NCBI RefSeq assembly: GCF_902506265.1
Contig: NZ_LR733556.1
Coordinates: 827,001 to 891,000, forward strand
DNA length: 64,000 nucleotides
Direction of reading: 5' to 3'
Source of the DNA: Flavobacterium sp. 9AF
GTDB taxonomy: Bacteria > Bacteroidota > Bacteroidia > Flavobacteriales > Flavobacteriaceae
Below the pieces are notes generated by a model that ran no database searches, was not told the origin of the DNA, and was given only the letters and a program-made list of their open reading frames with translations. Position 1 is the stretch's first letter. Every line of letters starts with the position of its first letter. This document shows, piece by piece, positions 38,913-47,479 of the stretch. The translations under genes and the position numbers were made by a program.

Positions 38913-38916
38913 AATT

Positions 38917-39768
38917 TTATGGTAATGAACAACGAATCATACGATCATTACCATAAATATCTTTCTTCAATTCGATATTTATAAAACCTAATTTTTCTAA
39001 TAATTGCACAGTTTCAAGACCAAGATATTGATTAATTTCAAAAAAAACATAGCCGTTAGTATTCAATGATTTAAGCGCCAATTGCGCAATTTTTCTATAA
39101 AACAACAAAGCATCAGTATCTTCCACAAAAAGAGCCATATGAGGCTCATAATCTAAAACATTTTTCTTTATTTCTTCTTTTTCAAGATGTCTTACATAGG
39201 GTGGATTAGATACAATAATATCATATCTTGCATCTAAAGTTTCCGTTTGTAAAATATCTTTATGTATAAAATGAATCGCAGTTTGGTTTAAAATTGCATT
39301 TTTTTTAGCAACCGCTAATGCATCAGTAGAAACATCAATAGCTACAACTTTTGCATTAGAAATATTTTTCTTTAACGAAATAGGAATGCATCCAGAACCC
39401 GTTCCTATATCTAAAATAGCAATTTCTTGAGAAGATTTGTTTTGTGATTCAATAATCCATAGCACTAGTTCTTCCGTTTCAGGTCTTGGAATTAAGGTAT
39501 TTTCATTAACCAAAAAACGCAATCCATAAAATTCGGTTTCCCCTATAATATATTGAATTGGTTTTTCTTTCTTTAATTGAATTAAAATAGCATTCCAATT
39601 TTGTAATTTATCCTCAGTCAATTCCAAATCAGGTTGTAATGCCAAATCCACTCGCTTCATTTGATGCAAATGTTCTAAAATGATAAAAAAGAAACTCTCG
39701 ATTTCCATTTTATCAAATAAAGGTTCTAAATTTAAAGTAAACTCTTTTCTATAATCTTTTAAAAGCAT
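38917..39768 (-). CDS. prmC: Release factor glutamine methyltransferase
   Basis: Methylates the GGQ glutamine of peptide release factors with S-adenosylmethionine. The 283 residues have the N-terminal helical domain (to about 80), ending with QYIIGETEFYGLRFLVNENTLIPRPETE, the SAM motif ILDIGTGSGCIPISL and the catalytic NPPY (SNPPYVR). It is co-directional with the GNAT gene 11 bases upstream. Confidence 0.96.
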   Translation of the reverse strand: MLLKDYRKEFTLNLEPLFDKMEIESFFFIILEHLHQMKRVDLALQPDLELTEDKLQNWNAILIQLKKEKPIQYIIGETEFYGLRFLVNENTLIPRPETEELVLWIIESQNKSSQEIAILDIGTGSGCIPISLKKNISNAKVVAIDVSTDALAVAKKNAILNQTAIHFIHKDILQTETLDARYDIIVSNPPYVRHLEKEEIKKNVLDYEPHMALFVEDTDALLFYRKIAQLALKSLNTNGYVFFEINQYLGLETVQLLEKLGFINIELKKDIYGNDRMIRCSLP

Positions 39769-39779
39769 TTTCTTAATTT

Positions 39780-40262
39780 CTATAGTTGCAAATCTTTAGT
39801 CATCCATACCTCACAACTGCTATGACCAGTACAACCCATAGGCTGATCTATTGATTGAAAACCTAAATTTGAATACAATTTCTGAGCAGCTTTCATAAAA
39901 GAGAGGGTTTCTAGATAACAAAGTGTAAATTGTTGCTCCTTGGCAAAAATCAAACATTTTTCGATTATTTCTTTTGCTAAGCCTGTACCTCTAATTTCAG
40001 GAGCAAAATACATTTTTTGTAATTCACAAATATGCGAAGCGCCATTTTCTAATGGAGCTATTCCGCAACCTCCTACAACTTGATTGTCTTTTTCAACTAC
40101 TAGATAAATTGATCTTTCCTTTTGATACACTTCATACAAAGTATCTAATATAGGATCGGCATAAGCTGTTCCCACTTTTGGAGCATCTAATTCTTCAAAA
40201 ACATCACGAATTACTTTAGCTATTTGAGCATTATCCTTTTCCTCAATTTCTCTAATCTTCAT
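39780..40262 (-). CDS. GNAT-family N-acetyltransferase
   Basis: A 160-residue acetyl-CoA-dependent acyltransferase. The acetyl-CoA-binding motif A is ELQKMYFAPEIRGTGLAKEIIEKCLIFAK; YLETLSFMKAAQKLYSNLGF is motif B. The substrate cannot be told from the sequence. It lies upstream of prmC by 11 bases, same strand, so the two likely form an operon. Confidence 0.92.
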   Translation of the reverse strand: MKIREIEEKDNAQIAKVIRDVFEELDAPKVGTAYADPILDTLYEVYQKERSIYLVVEKDNQVVGGCGIAPLENGASHICELQKMYFAPEIRGTGLAKEIIEKCLIFAKEQQFTLCYLETLSFMKAAQKLYSNLGFQSIDQPMGCTGHSSCEVWMTKDLQL

Positions 40263-40331
40263 AGTTAAAAATTTGTGAGGTAAAAGTACATAAATTGGTT
40301 TTAACCTAACTAAAAATATACCTTAAAATAC

Positions 40332-40339
40332 TACCTTTG
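40332..40339 (+). promoter_or_regulatory. -7 element of the ribD operon
   Basis: TACCTTTG matches TAnnTTTG only 4 bases before the ribD ATG, so the transcript would be leaderless or nearly so. Confidence 0.5.
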
Positions 40340-40343
40340 CAAT

Positions 40344-41405
40344 ATGAGTACACATGAATTTTACATGAAACGTTGCATTCAACTAGCAAAAAATGGATTA
40401 GGTACTACTTATCCTAATCCAATGGTAGGAAGTGTAATTGTACATGATAACAAGATAATTGGAGAAGGTTGGCATAAAAAAGCGGGTGAGCCACATGCTG
40501 AGGTGAATGCTATTCATTCTGTAAAAGATAAAACATTACTTTCGAAAGCCACTATTTATGTTAGTTTAGAACCCTGTAGTCATTTTGGAAAAACACCTCC
40601 ATGTAGTGATTTAATTGTATCTCACAAAATCCCTAATGTTGTTATTGGTACAATTGATCCTTTTGCAAAAGTAGCAGGAAATGGAATAAAAAAATTACGT
40701 GAAAACAATTGTCATGTTACTTTAGGTATTTTAGAAAAAGAATGCAACGAATTAAATAAACGTTTTTTTACTTTTCATCAAAAAAAAAGACCCTATATTA
40801 TTTTAAAATGGGCTGCTAGTAAAGATGGTTTTTTGGCTCCAGATAAATCAGAGAGAGCAACAGCACATAAAGCATTACAACCTATTTGGATTACCAATAC
40901 GTATTCGAGACAATTAGTTCATAAATGGCGTACAGAAGAAGAAGCAATTCTTGTAGGTACACAAACCGTTTTAGATGACAATCCAAAATTAAATGCTCGC
41001 GATTTTAGTGGCCAAAATCCCATTAGACTTATAATAGATAAATCCAATAAAATATCAGAAGATTTTGCTGTAAAAAGCAACGAATTAAAGACTTATTTTT
41101 TTACCGAAAATAACATTTTAACAAAAAAAGAAAATATTATTTACGAAAATATTGTTTTTGATACCAATTTTTTACTAAATTTAACAAATCGTCTATATAA
41201 AAAAGAGATCCAATCTGTAATCATAGAAGGCGGTTTAAAGACCTTACAATCCTTTATAGATTTGAACTTGTGGGATGAAGCCCGCGTTTTTGAAGGAAAT
41301 ACAGTATTGAATTCTGGAATAAAAGCCCCAGTCCTGAATTCAATTTCTACAAAAACGATGAACATAATGGACGATACTTTAAAAATTTTCAGAAATTATG
41401 ATTGA
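40344..41405 (+). CDS. ribD: Bifunctional riboflavin biosynthesis deaminase/reductase RibD
   Basis: Second and third steps of riboflavin synthesis. The N-terminal deaminase domain (1-145) has the zinc site H51-A-E53 (HAEVNAI) and CX8C (C78, C87 in EPCSHFGKTPPC). The C-terminal reductase domain (about 155-353) begins PYIILKWAASKDGF and has WRTEEEAILVGTQTVLDDNP and IIEGGLKTLQSFID. Length is normal. It overlaps the next gene by 8 bases and heads an overlapping ribD-HAD-DMT-YigZ operon. Confidence 0.96.
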   Translation: MSTHEFYMKRCIQLAKNGLGTTYPNPMVGSVIVHDNKIIGEGWHKKAGEPHAEVNAIHSVKDKTLLSKATIYVSLEPCSHFGKTPPCSDLIVSHKIPNVVIGTIDPFAKVAGNGIKKLRENNCHVTLGILEKECNELNKRFFTFHQKKRPYIILKWAASKDGFLAPDKSERATAHKALQPIWITNTYSRQLVHKWRTEEEAILVGTQTVLDDNPKLNARDFSGQNPIRLIIDKSNKISEDFAVKSNELKTYFFTENNILTKKENIIYENIVFDTNFLLNLTNRLYKKEIQSVIIEGGLKTLQSFIDLNLWDEARVFEGNTVLNSGIKAPVLNSISTKTMNIMDDTLKIFRNYD

Positions 41406-42003
41406 CACAATTATTTTTGATTTTGGGGATGTTTTCATCAATTTAGACCCTAAAGCAACAGCTAATGCTTTACAAAAACTAGGTCTAAAAGAATGGAATA
41501 GAGAATTAGACACTTTAAATAAGAGTTATGAGATTGGGAAAATAGATGAACTAGCTTTTATTGAAGGAATTCAGAAACACACAACATCAACAGATTTAGT
41601 TACTATAAGAGAGGCATGGAATGCTATTTTATTAGATTTTCCATTATACCGCTTAGAGTTTTTACAAATGATAAGTTCAAAATACCGCTTATTTTTACTA
41701 AGCAATACCGATGCTACACATATTGACAAATTTGAACACAAAGTAGGACAATCCTTTGCTAGAGATTTTTATTCTTGTTTTGAAAAAGTCTATTTCTCTT
41801 TTGAAATAGGCCAAAGAAAACCAGATGAAAACACCTACAAATACATCATTAACAATCATAATTTAGTTCCAAAAAAGACTTTATTTGTAGATGACAAATT
41901 AGAAAATATTGAAGGCGCAAAAAAAGTAGGTTTACAAACATGGCATTTGAACCCTAAAGAAGAAGACGTAACTTCATTAATTGAAAAACTTAACAATTAT
42001 TAA
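41398..42003 (+). CDS. HAD-family hydrolase
   Basis: A 201-residue haloacid dehalogenase-like phosphatase. The nucleophile motif DFGDVF is at 8-13 (D8, D11; usually DxDxT, here D-F-G-D-V-F as in YihX-like enzymes), the Ser/Thr motif is LLSNTDATH, the Lys/Asp motif is GQRKPDENTY and LFVDDKLENIEGA. Probably acts on a small phosphorylated metabolite; in flavin operons HAD members can supply the missing 5-amino-6-ribitylamino phosphatase step between RibD and RibH, which is a plausible but unproven role here because of the operon with ribD. Confidence 0.9.
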   Translation: MIDTIIFDFGDVFINLDPKATANALQKLGLKEWNRELDTLNKSYEIGKIDELAFIEGIQKHTTSTDLVTIREAWNAILLDFPLYRLEFLQMISSKYRLFLLSNTDATHIDKFEHKVGQSFARDFYSCFEKVYFSFEIGQRKPDENTYKYIINNHNLVPKKTLFVDDKLENIEGAKKVGLQTWHLNPKEEDVTSLIEKLNNY

Positions 42004-42860
42004 TGATTCATATAATTTTAGCTGTTTTATTTTCAGTCTTTTTATTTATAGTTTTTAAATATTTTCAAAAATACAATATCAACACTTTACAAGCCATCAT
42101 TTTTAATTATCTGGTAGCATTTGTAACAGGAATTTCTATAAGTCCTTCTTCAATATCTATTTCTCATATAGGCGAAATACATTGGTTTTCCTATTGCTTA
42201 TATTTAGGCATTTTATTCATTTCTATTTTTTTTGTTATGGGGCAAACTTCTCAAAAAAATGGTGTATCAGTAGCTTCCGTTGCCAGTAAAATGTCCTTAA
42301 TAATACCCGTACTTTTTGCGCTTCTTTTTCTTAAAGAAAAAATAGATTTATTTAAAATAATAGGCATACTTATCGCATTAATTGCCGTTTATTTTACCAC
42401 TAAAAGAAACGATATTAGTTTTGGACCATCTAATTATATTTATCCCATTCTTTTATTTTTTGGCTCAGGTATTATTGACACAAGTATTAATTATATTCAA
42501 AAAACACATATAGACTCAGATGATACTGGTTTATTTTCGGCTTTAACTTTTTTAAGTGCTTTTTTAATTGGAATAGGCATCCTTCTATTTCAAAAAACTA
42601 CAAATACGTTCGAGTTCAAAATAAAAAATCTTGTCGGAGGAATTGCGTTAGGAATACCTAACTATTTTTCTATGTATTTCTTAATTAAAGCTCTACAAAA
42701 TGATAAAATTTCTAGTGCTACTCTGTTTACCTTAATCAATATTAGCGTAATTTTGCTCACTACTTTAATTGGCATACTTTTATTTAAAGAAAAAATTCAA
42801 AAATATAATTATATAGGTATAGCTTTTGCTATTATTGCCTTATTGTTGCTTTCACTATAA
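42003..42860 (+). CDS. EamA/DMT-family transporter
   Basis: A 285-residue membrane protein with about ten hydrophobic segments in two EamA-like halves; GVSVASVASKMSLIIPVLFALLFLKEKI and SATLFTLINISVILLTTLIGILLFKEKI are the paired conserved ends. Substrate unknown. The start codon overlaps the HAD stop (TAATG at 42001-42005) and its stop overlaps the next start by one base, so it is translationally coupled in the ribD operon. Confidence 0.9.
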   Translation: MIHIILAVLFSVFLFIVFKYFQKYNINTLQAIIFNYLVAFVTGISISPSSISISHIGEIHWFSYCLYLGILFISIFFVMGQTSQKNGVSVASVASKMSLIIPVLFALLFLKEKIDLFKIIGILIALIAVYFTTKRNDISFGPSNYIYPILLFFGSGIIDTSINYIQKTHIDSDDTGLFSALTFLSAFLIGIGILLFQKTTNTFEFKIKNLVGGIALGIPNYFSMYFLIKALQNDKISSATLFTLINISVILLTTLIGILLFKEKIQKYNYIGIAFAIIALLLLSL

Positions 42861-43477
42861 TGACTCAAATAAAAGACACTTATAAAACATTACAAAATCC
42901 TTCTGAAGAAATTCTTTACAAAGAGAAGAATAGTAAATTTTTTGGTTATGCTTTTCCAGTAACTAATGAGAATGAAATAAAAGAGATTGTATCTGAATTA
43001 AAAAAACAGCATTATAACGCAAGACATTGGTGTTATGCATATCAAATAGGTACAGAGCACATGTATTATAGAGTAAATGATGATGGAGAACCAAGCAATA
43101 GCGCAGGTATGCCTATTTATGGTCAAATTCAATCCTTTGAAGTTACCAATGTATTAATCGTTGTTGTTCGTTATTTTGGTGGAGTAAAACTAGGCGTTGG
43201 CGGACTCATTTCAGCATACAAAACTGCAGCACAAATGGCTTTAGAAAACGCTTTTATTATTGAAAAAACAATTGACATTCATTTTCTTATTACTTTCGAT
43301 TACAAAAACATGAATAAGGTAATGCGAGTTGTAAAAGAACAACAACTCGCTATAATTAGTCAAAAAATGGAAATGAATTGTCAAATTGAAATAGCGACAC
43401 GCAAACAGAATGAAGAAAAAATAAATCAAATTTTTGAATCATTGTACGAAATAACAATTCAAAAAATTGATTTATAA
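42860..43477 (+). CDS. YigZ/IMPACT-family protein
   Basis: A 205-residue protein of the YigZ family: the N-terminal domain has EKNSKFFGYAFPVTNENEIKE and HWCYAYQIG, DDGEPSNSAGMPIYGQI and VVRYFGGVKLGVGGLISAYKTAA, all hallmark motifs of the IMPACT/UPF0029 fold. The C-terminal domain is a short DUF1949-like sheet. Function in bacteria is uncertain. Last gene of the overlapping operon. Confidence 0.94.
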   Translation: MTQIKDTYKTLQNPSEEILYKEKNSKFFGYAFPVTNENEIKEIVSELKKQHYNARHWCYAYQIGTEHMYYRVNDDGEPSNSAGMPIYGQIQSFEVTNVLIVVVRYFGGVKLGVGGLISAYKTAAQMALENAFIIEKTIDIHFLITFDYKNMNKVMRVVKEQQLAIISQKMEMNCQIEIATRKQNEEKINQIFESLYEITIQKIDL

Positions 43478-43491
43478 ACTATAACATATTA

Positions 43492-43893
43492 CTACAAAGC
43501 TTTAATTTTTTCGCTAACGTAGTCAGGTGGCAAAGAAGGCCTTCCTGTTTTCATATTAACAAAAACCAGCATAGAATAACCCGTTGTTAATAACTCGTTG
43601 ATATCATTATAAATCTCATACTCAAATTCAATCTTTACAGATGTCTGGCTTTTGAATATCGTTTTAACTGTTAACAGATCATCATAACGTGCGGGTTTCT
43701 TATAATTCATAGTTAAAGAAACTACTGGTAGCATAATTCCGTTTTCTTCCATCCATTTATAAGAAACACCTAGATTTCTAAGCCATTCAACCCTTCCCAT
43801 TTCAAAATACTGAGCATAATTACCATGATAAACCACACCCATTTGATCTGTTTCAGCATATCTTACTCTTACTTTAAATTCATATTCTCTCAT
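43492..43893 (-). CDS. Acyl-CoA thioesterase, YbgC/4HBT type
   Basis: A 133-residue hotdog-fold thioesterase. It begins REYEFKVRVRYAETDQMGVVYHGNYAQYFEMGRVEWLR, containing the catalytic D of the Y.E.D..G..Y...Y..YFE pattern. It hydrolyses short or aromatic acyl-CoA esters in relatives. It stands alone and is convergent to the ribD operon and divergent from dnaA. Confidence 0.94.
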   Translation of the reverse strand: MREYEFKVRVRYAETDQMGVVYHGNYAQYFEMGRVEWLRNLGVSYKWMEENGIMLPVVSLTMNYKKPARYDDLLTVKTIFKSQTSVKIEFEYEIYNDINELLTTGYSMLVFVNMKTGRPSLPPDYVSEKIKAL

Positions 43894-44092
43894 TTTAAAA
43901 ACACAATAAATTAATATTTAATTCCTTCTTCAGGCTTACAATATTTTTTTTGAAAAATCAATAGTGATTTTGTTTTTTTTTACCAAAAATTGTTCACATA
44001 TTTGTTCTCCCGTTTACAAAGCTATTAACTCATTCATCTTTGTAAGACAACTACTATAAAAGCTAAAGATAATTATAAAAAAAAGCAAATAT

Positions 44093-45520
44093 ATGGATAA
44101 AACTGCGCAATCAGTATGGAAAAATTGTCTGTTGTTTATAAAAGATAACATCCAGGAACAAGCCTTTAAAACATGGTTTGAACCTATACAGGCAGTTGAC
44201 CTAAATGATAACGCATTGTCTATCCAAGTACCTAGTAAATTTTTCTATGAATGGTTAGAAGAACACTATGTAAAACTTCTTAAAGTTGCCCTTACCAAAG
44301 AACTTGGACAAAGTGCAAAATTATTATACAAAATTAAAATGGAAAATACTTATGGCAATAAGCTTCCATTTACAGAACAAATTCCAAGTAACAATAGACA
44401 ACCAGTAAAAACACAGGAAGTAGATGTACCAATAGTTCAGAAAAATCCTGAATTAAAAAATCCATTTATTATTCCTGGCATCAGGAATATCAATATAGAT
44501 TCACAATTAAACGCTAATTATAGTTTTGACAATTTCTTAGAAGGAGATTCAAATAGATTAGCTAGAAGTGCTGGTATGGCAGTTGCTAATAAACCCGGTG
44601 GAACCTCATTTAATCCTTTGCTAATTTTTGGAGGAGTAGGATTAGGTAAAACCCACTTAGCTCATGCTATTGGTGTGGAAATAAAAGATAAATTCCCTGA
44701 AAAAACAGTTTTATATATTTCTGCAGAAATTTTCACACAACAATATATTGATTCGGTTAAGAAAAACACAAGAAATGATTTTATCCATTTTTATCAATTA
44801 ATTGACGTTCTTATTATAGATGATGTTCAATTTTTATCAGGAAAATCTGGAACTCAAGATGTATTCTTTCACATATTCAACCATCTACATCAAAACGGAA
44901 AGCAAGTTATTTTAACTTCCGACAAAGCTCCTGTGGACATGCAGGATATTGAACAAAGATTACTTTCTAGATTCAAATGGGGATTATCAGCCGAATTACA
45001 TCAACCTGATTATGAAACACGTATCTCCATATTAAAAAACATTTTGTATAGAGACGGTGTAGAAATGCCTGATGAAATTATCGAATATGTAGCCAAAAAC
45101 ATTAAAAGCAACGTAAGAGAACTTGAAGGCGCTATAATTTCATTAATCGCTCAATCTTCGTTTAATAAAAGAGAAGTGACTATTGAATTAGCTAAACAAA
45201 TTGTTGAAAAATTTGTTAAGAATGTAAAAAGAGAGATTTCTATTGATTATATTCAAAAAATTGTATCTGATTATTTCCAATTAGATATAGAAACCTTACA
45301 ATCAAAAACAAGAAAAAGACATGTGGTTCAAGCGAGACAACTGGCTATGTTTTTTGCAAAAAAATACACAAAATCTTCTTTAGCAAATATTGGTACTCAA
45401 ATAGGAGATAGAGATCATGCCACCGTTTTACATGCATGTAAAACCGTAGACAATTTAGTAACTACTGACAAACAATTTAGAAAGTTTGTTGATGATATTA
45501 ATAAAAAACTTTCTCTATAA
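44093..45520 (+). CDS. dnaA: Chromosomal replication initiator DnaA
   Basis: Replication initiator, an AAA+ ATPase. Domain I is residues 1-80, a linker runs to about 135, the AAA+ domain has Walker A GGVGLGKTHLA (about 180-190) and Walker B LIIDDVQFLSG, and the domain IV helix-turn-helix has the signature IGDRDHATVLHACK. At 475 residues it is full length. The 199 bases upstream are AT-rich and contain one weak DnaA-box-like TTGTTCACA (43989) and an 8-bp inverted repeat TTACAAAG/CTTTGTAA (44014-44045); I see no box cluster. The likely -7 element is CATCTTTG at 44035 (7 of 8). Confidence 0.97.
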   Translation: MDKTAQSVWKNCLLFIKDNIQEQAFKTWFEPIQAVDLNDNALSIQVPSKFFYEWLEEHYVKLLKVALTKELGQSAKLLYKIKMENTYGNKLPFTEQIPSNNRQPVKTQEVDVPIVQKNPELKNPFIIPGIRNINIDSQLNANYSFDNFLEGDSNRLARSAGMAVANKPGGTSFNPLLIFGGVGLGKTHLAHAIGVEIKDKFPEKTVLYISAEIFTQQYIDSVKKNTRNDFIHFYQLIDVLIIDDVQFLSGKSGTQDVFFHIFNHLHQNGKQVILTSDKAPVDMQDIEQRLLSRFKWGLSAELHQPDYETRISILKNILYRDGVEMPDEIIEYVAKNIKSNVRELEGAIISLIAQSSFNKREVTIELAKQIVEKFVKNVKREISIDYIQKIVSDYFQLDIETLQSKTRKRHVVQARQLAMFFAKKYTKSSLANIGTQIGDRDHATVLHACKTVDNLVTTDKQFRKFVDDINKKLSL

Positions 45521-45523
45521 AAA

Positions 45524-45979
45524 ATGGCTATAAAAATCTTAATGGTTTGCCTTGGAAACATCTGTCGTTCACCATTGGCTGAAGGCATTTTAAAAAGTAA
45601 ATTACCGAAAGATCAATTTATAGTAGACTCCGCTGGAACAGGAGATTGGCATGTAGGACAATTACCTGACAAACGCTCGATAGCAATTGCAAAAAAATAT
45701 GGAATCGACATTACCGACCAAAGAGCGCAACATTTTACAGTAAAACATTTTGAAAAATTTGATTATATTTATGCAATGGATTTGTCAAATTACAAAAACA
45801 TTCTTCAATTAGCTCCTAATTCTGAGGGTAAAGCCAAAGTAAAATTGATATTAAATGAGCTTTTTCCTAATGAAAACGTTGAAGTACCCGATCCTTATTA
45901 TGGAGGAGAAGAAGGTTTTGAAAATGTATACCAAATGTTAGACAAAGCATGCGAGATCATTGCAAAAAAAATAAAATAA
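45524..45979 (+). CDS. Low-molecular-weight protein tyrosine phosphatase
   Basis: A 151-residue enzyme with the active-site loop CLGNICRSPLAEG (nucleophile C9, arginine R15) and the general-acid DPYYGG near the end. Dephosphorylates phosphotyrosine on envelope or signalling proteins. It starts 3 bases after dnaA and is followed 3 bases later by a methyltransferase, so the three likely share a transcript. Confidence 0.95.
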   Translation: MAIKILMVCLGNICRSPLAEGILKSKLPKDQFIVDSAGTGDWHVGQLPDKRSIAIAKKYGIDITDQRAQHFTVKHFEKFDYIYAMDLSNYKNILQLAPNSEGKAKVKLILNELFPNENVEVPDPYYGGEEGFENVYQMLDKACEIIAKKIK

Positions 45980-45982
45980 ACA

Positions 45983-46714
45983 ATGAACACCTCTTTTGGA
46001 AAACTTTATTTAATTCCTTGTACTTTATCTAATCCTGGTGAGACCAGCGTTATTCCTGAAGATGTACTACCTCAAACAATTAAAAGGGCTATCGATTTTA
46101 TTGATGATTTTATCGTTGAAAATGAAAAAACAGCCCGCCGTTTTATAAAAAGCATACATCCAGATAAGAAACAATCTGATTTAAAACTGTCTTTATTAAA
46201 TAAGCACACAGAAAACTCTGAACATTTTAATATGATCAAACCTCTATTAGAGGGTAAAAATATGGGAATATTAAGCGAATCAGGTTGCCCAGGTATCGCA
46301 GATCCTGGGGCTATAATTGTTAAAATAGCGCATCAAAAAGGAATCCAAGTAGTACCACTTGTAGGACCAAGTTCCATTCTACTCGCTTTAATGGCAAGTG
46401 GCATGAACGGTCAAAGTTTTGCATTTAATGGTTATTTACCCATTGACAATAATGAAAAGAGAAACGAATTAAAATATTATGAGCGTTTATCTCTTGAAAG
46501 AAATCAATCTCAATTGTTCATTGAAACACCTTATAGAAATAATAAATTAGTAGAGGATTTAATTCAAATTTTGCATCCAACCACCTATTTATGTATTGCC
46601 AGCGATATTACACTACCAACAGAATTTATAAAAACAAAGACTATTGCAGAATGGAAAAAAAACAAGGTCGACTTACATAAGCGACCTTGCATTTTCATTA
46701 TACATAAAATGTAA
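45983..46714 (+). CDS. SAM-dependent methyltransferase (tetrapyrrole methylase/RsmI-like fold)
   Basis: A 243-residue methylase. It has GKLYLIPCTLSNPGE at the N-terminus, SESGCPGIADPGAIIVKIAH and VVPLVGPSSILLALMASGMNGQSFAFNGYLP, the pattern of the tetrapyrrole (corrin/porphyrin) methylase fold as in RsmI, but with an extra N-terminal segment (PEDVLPQTIKRAIDFIDDFIVENEKTARRFI) found in the Bacteroidetes subgroup. RNA ribose methylation is likely but not shown. The 3' end contains a hairpin that serves as terminator for the opposite-strand gene. Confidence 0.85.
   Translation: MNTSFGKLYLIPCTLSNPGETSVIPEDVLPQTIKRAIDFIDDFIVENEKTARRFIKSIHPDKKQSDLKLSLLNKHTENSEHFNMIKPLLEGKNMGILSESGCPGIADPGAIIVKIAHQKGIQVVPLVGPSSILLALMASGMNGQSFAFNGYLPIDNNEKRNELKYYERLSLERNQSQLFIETPYRNNKLVEDLIQILHPTTYLCIASDITLPTEFIKTKTIAEWKKNKVDLHKRPCIFIIHKM
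46654..46690 (-). terminator. Terminator of the lysozyme-like gene, inside the opposing gene
   Basis: CAAGGTCG (46663-46670) and CGACCTTG (46682-46689) form an 8-bp stem; on the minus strand an eight-T run follows (46661-46654). It lies within the 3' end of the plus-strand methyltransferase gene. Confidence 0.7.
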
Positions 46715-46716
46715 TT

Positions 46717-47382
46717 TTAACTAACTTTGGCTTTGGCATTTTTATTTGGGGCAATGTGAGAAATATCATAACCTCCAAATTTCTTTATATAACTTTTTAA
46801 AGAAGTACCATAACCATCTTTAAACCCTCTTTTTCCATTACTTCTCAAGTATTTTTTAACAGAACCTACTCCTCCTAAATGAGCTGCTGCTATTAAACCT
46901 GACTCGGTAATTTTAACACCATTAATAACTCTTCCGTTATATTTTTCAATTTCCTTTCTTAGTTCCCATTTATTTTTTGCAATTAACGCCCTAAAAGCCT
47001 TATCCTGCCATTCTGGATTTCTTAGAAATTCTTGAAAATCATGAATACCTACTGAACGTAATGTACTTCTTCCGAATTGGTATTTACCCATGTAACCAAA
47101 GGTATTTACCTTATTTAAAACCCCTCTAGATTCTTTAAAAGCAACTGCTTGTTTAAATCCAGCGAAAGTTTTTCCCACATATGGAACTGCAACAAGACCA
47201 GATTCCATATCGATTTCTGTTTCGATTTCATTTTCATCCTCACTTGGAACATAATAAGAAATTTTCTCATTTTCTCCTAAATGAAACCCTTCTACTTTTT
47301 CAATTTCAAAGGAATTAAATCCTGATGAAACTAATGCAACTAGGATGGTTAATCCAAAAAAATACGAACCTTTTTTTACCAT
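46717..47382 (-). CDS. Lysozyme-like peptidoglycan-active protein
   Basis: A 221-residue protein from ATG 47382 (MVKKGSYFFG), with a signal/anchor (LTILVALVSSGFNSFE). The conserved part is AFKESRGVLNKVNTFGYMGKYQFGRSTLRSVG with the glutamate in ESRG and GKYQFG, then GLIAAAHLGGVGSVKKYLRS, typical of small transglycosylase/lysozyme-like folds. Relatives are often annotated as peptidoglycan-binding proteins. I chose ATG over the GTG 27 bases upstream because the promoter -7 element (47430-47437) and the signal peptide fit it. It likely trims cell-wall glycan. Confidence 0.75.
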   Translation of the reverse strand: MVKKGSYFFGLTILVALVSSGFNSFEIEKVEGFHLGENEKISYYVPSEDENEIETEIDMESGLVAVPYVGKTFAGFKQAVAFKESRGVLNKVNTFGYMGKYQFGRSTLRSVGIHDFQEFLRNPEWQDKAFRALIAKNKWELRKEIEKYNGRVINGVKITESGLIAAAHLGGVGSVKKYLRSNGKRGFKDGYGTSLKSYIKKFGGYDISHIAPNKNAKAKVS

Positions 47383-47429
47383 AAATTTAAATTTCTCAGG
47401 CCCTGTCACAACGCTGAAATTTCCGGGGG

Positions 47430-47457
47430 CAAAGATACAATATTTTTTAGAATATTG
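47430..47457 (-). promoter_or_regulatory. Promoter -7 element of the lysozyme-like gene with overlapping palindrome
   Basis: TATCTTTG (47437-47430, minus strand) matches TAnnTTTG. Immediately upstream CAATATT and AATATTG (47438-47444, 47451-47457) form a 7-bp inverted repeat in the spacer, a possible operator. Confidence 0.45.
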
Positions 47458-47479
47458 ATTATGAGCTTGTTAAAGTTTT

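Noticed and set aside
43894..44092. Possible replication origin upstream of dnaA
   Set aside because: Only one imperfect DnaA-box-like word (TTGTTCACA) and one short inverted repeat; no cluster of TTATNCACA boxes, and origin position in this phylum need not be at dnaA.
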